DNA of 6,439 bases from JAZDMK01 sp043800975. GTDB lineage: Bacteria > Bacteroidota > Bacteroidia > Bacteroidales > JAHJDW01. This document shows, one piece after another, positions 6,156-6,439 of the stretch. Below the pieces are notes generated by a model. That model was not told the origin of the DNA and did not search any database. It saw only the letters and a program-made list of their open reading frames with translations. Position 1 is the first letter of the stretch; every line of letters begins with the position of its first letter. Position numbers and translations under genes: made by a program. The stretch spans positions 1-6,439 of the forward strand of contig JAZDMK010000307.1 of NCBI GenBank assembly GCA_043800975.1. The letters are read 5' to 3'.

Positions 6156-6439
6156 TTATTTTGTTTTTTCAATCATTTTTTTAAGTTCTGCAAGCGGCAG
6201 GTTGCCCAATGCAGTTTTGCGAAGGTTGCCCATAATCCAGTCAACGTCCACACCTTTCTTTTTCGACATGCGGATGCTGGCAAATTTTTCTTTCAGGAAA
6301 GGGATTTGCGACTGTATTTTTTCCTTCGTTACTTTTTTAAATTTAATCGTTTCCAGAATGGAATCGAAATCCATTTTCGGATACTGATACACCACAGGCA
6401 GTATGTTTACGGCAAGTGCTGCATCCAGTTTTTTAGATT
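6156..6439 (-). CDS. gatE: Glu-tRNA(Gln) amidotransferase subunit E, C-terminal part
   Basis: Partial gene: the 5' end lies beyond the right edge, and the frame is open to 6437 with a split codon at the edge, giving 94 visible residues. They read from SKKLDAALAVNILPVV through a lysine-rich helical stretch to VDVDWIMGNLRKTALGNLP and LAELKKMIEKTK. This end matches the YqeY-like tail shared by GatB and GatE (pattern MG.vmk...G....lv.e.i), which grips the D-loop and elbow of tRNA(Gln). The immediate gatD neighbour argues for GatE rather than GatB or a free YqeY protein. Family knowledge: GatE phosphorylates the Glu-tRNA(Gln) carboxylate and transamidates it. The kinase cradle and AspRS-like insertion domain that would prove GatE are outside the window. 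A GTG at 6395 is an internal valine codon, not a start, because the frame continues upstream with conserved-looking sequence. Confidence 0.82.
   Translation of the reverse strand, partial: SKKLDAALAVNILPVVYQYPKMDFDSILETIKFKKVTKEKIQSQIPFLKEKFASIRMSKKKGVDVDWIMGNLRKTALGNLPLAELKKMIEKTK

Noticed and set aside
6156..6395. A stand-alone 79-residue protein starting at the GTG at 6395.
   Set aside because: The frame stays open to the window edge with GatE-like sequence, so the GTG is an internal valine codon of a longer gene.

Overview
The window looks like a chromosomal segment from a member of the Bacteroidota. Supporting signs are a TAnnTTTG-type promoter (797-804), start codons without a Shine-Dalgarno sequence, signal peptides ending in Ser-Gln or Ala-Gln, a bacterial EF-G of the divergent EF-G2 type, and a DUF3857/transglutaminase-like exported protein. 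I cannot place it below phylum level. Base composition varies by eye: bases 1381-1440, inside the exported protein, are about 30% GC, while bases 5401-5460, inside gatD, are about 53% GC.

Left part (plus strand): the 3' third of an EF-G-like translation factor gene (1-730, domains IV and V), a strong intrinsic terminator (753-782), a promoter motif, then a 698-residue secreted protein (835-2931). The secreted protein has the DUF3857 layout, but its transglutaminase core appears to keep only the cysteine of the catalytic triad.

Middle: the convergent gap (2932-3042) holds a C5T3/A3G5 palindrome. Next, on the minus strand, is a small exported nitroreductase-fold protein (3043-3681). Five bases upstream of its start codon lies a roughly 123-base imperfect palindrome (3687-3809). 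A DUF4261-family protein (3857-4633, minus) follows, then a 125-base gap with a heptad repeat.

Right part (minus strand): gatD (4759-6144), preceded by 11 bases and the 3' end of gatE (6156-6439, cut by the window edge). Together these encode GatDE, the archaeal-type amidotransferase that converts Glu-tRNA(Gln) to Gln-tRNA(Gln). All four catalytic residues of GatD and its N-terminal barrel domain are recognisable. GatDE is classically described as archaeal, so its presence in an evidently bacterial context is the most interesting point here. GatE and GatD work as one enzyme; no functional link among the other genes is evident. All four minus-strand genes run the same way, but gaps of 125 and 175 bases suggest the last two are not necessarily in the gatE-gatD transcript.
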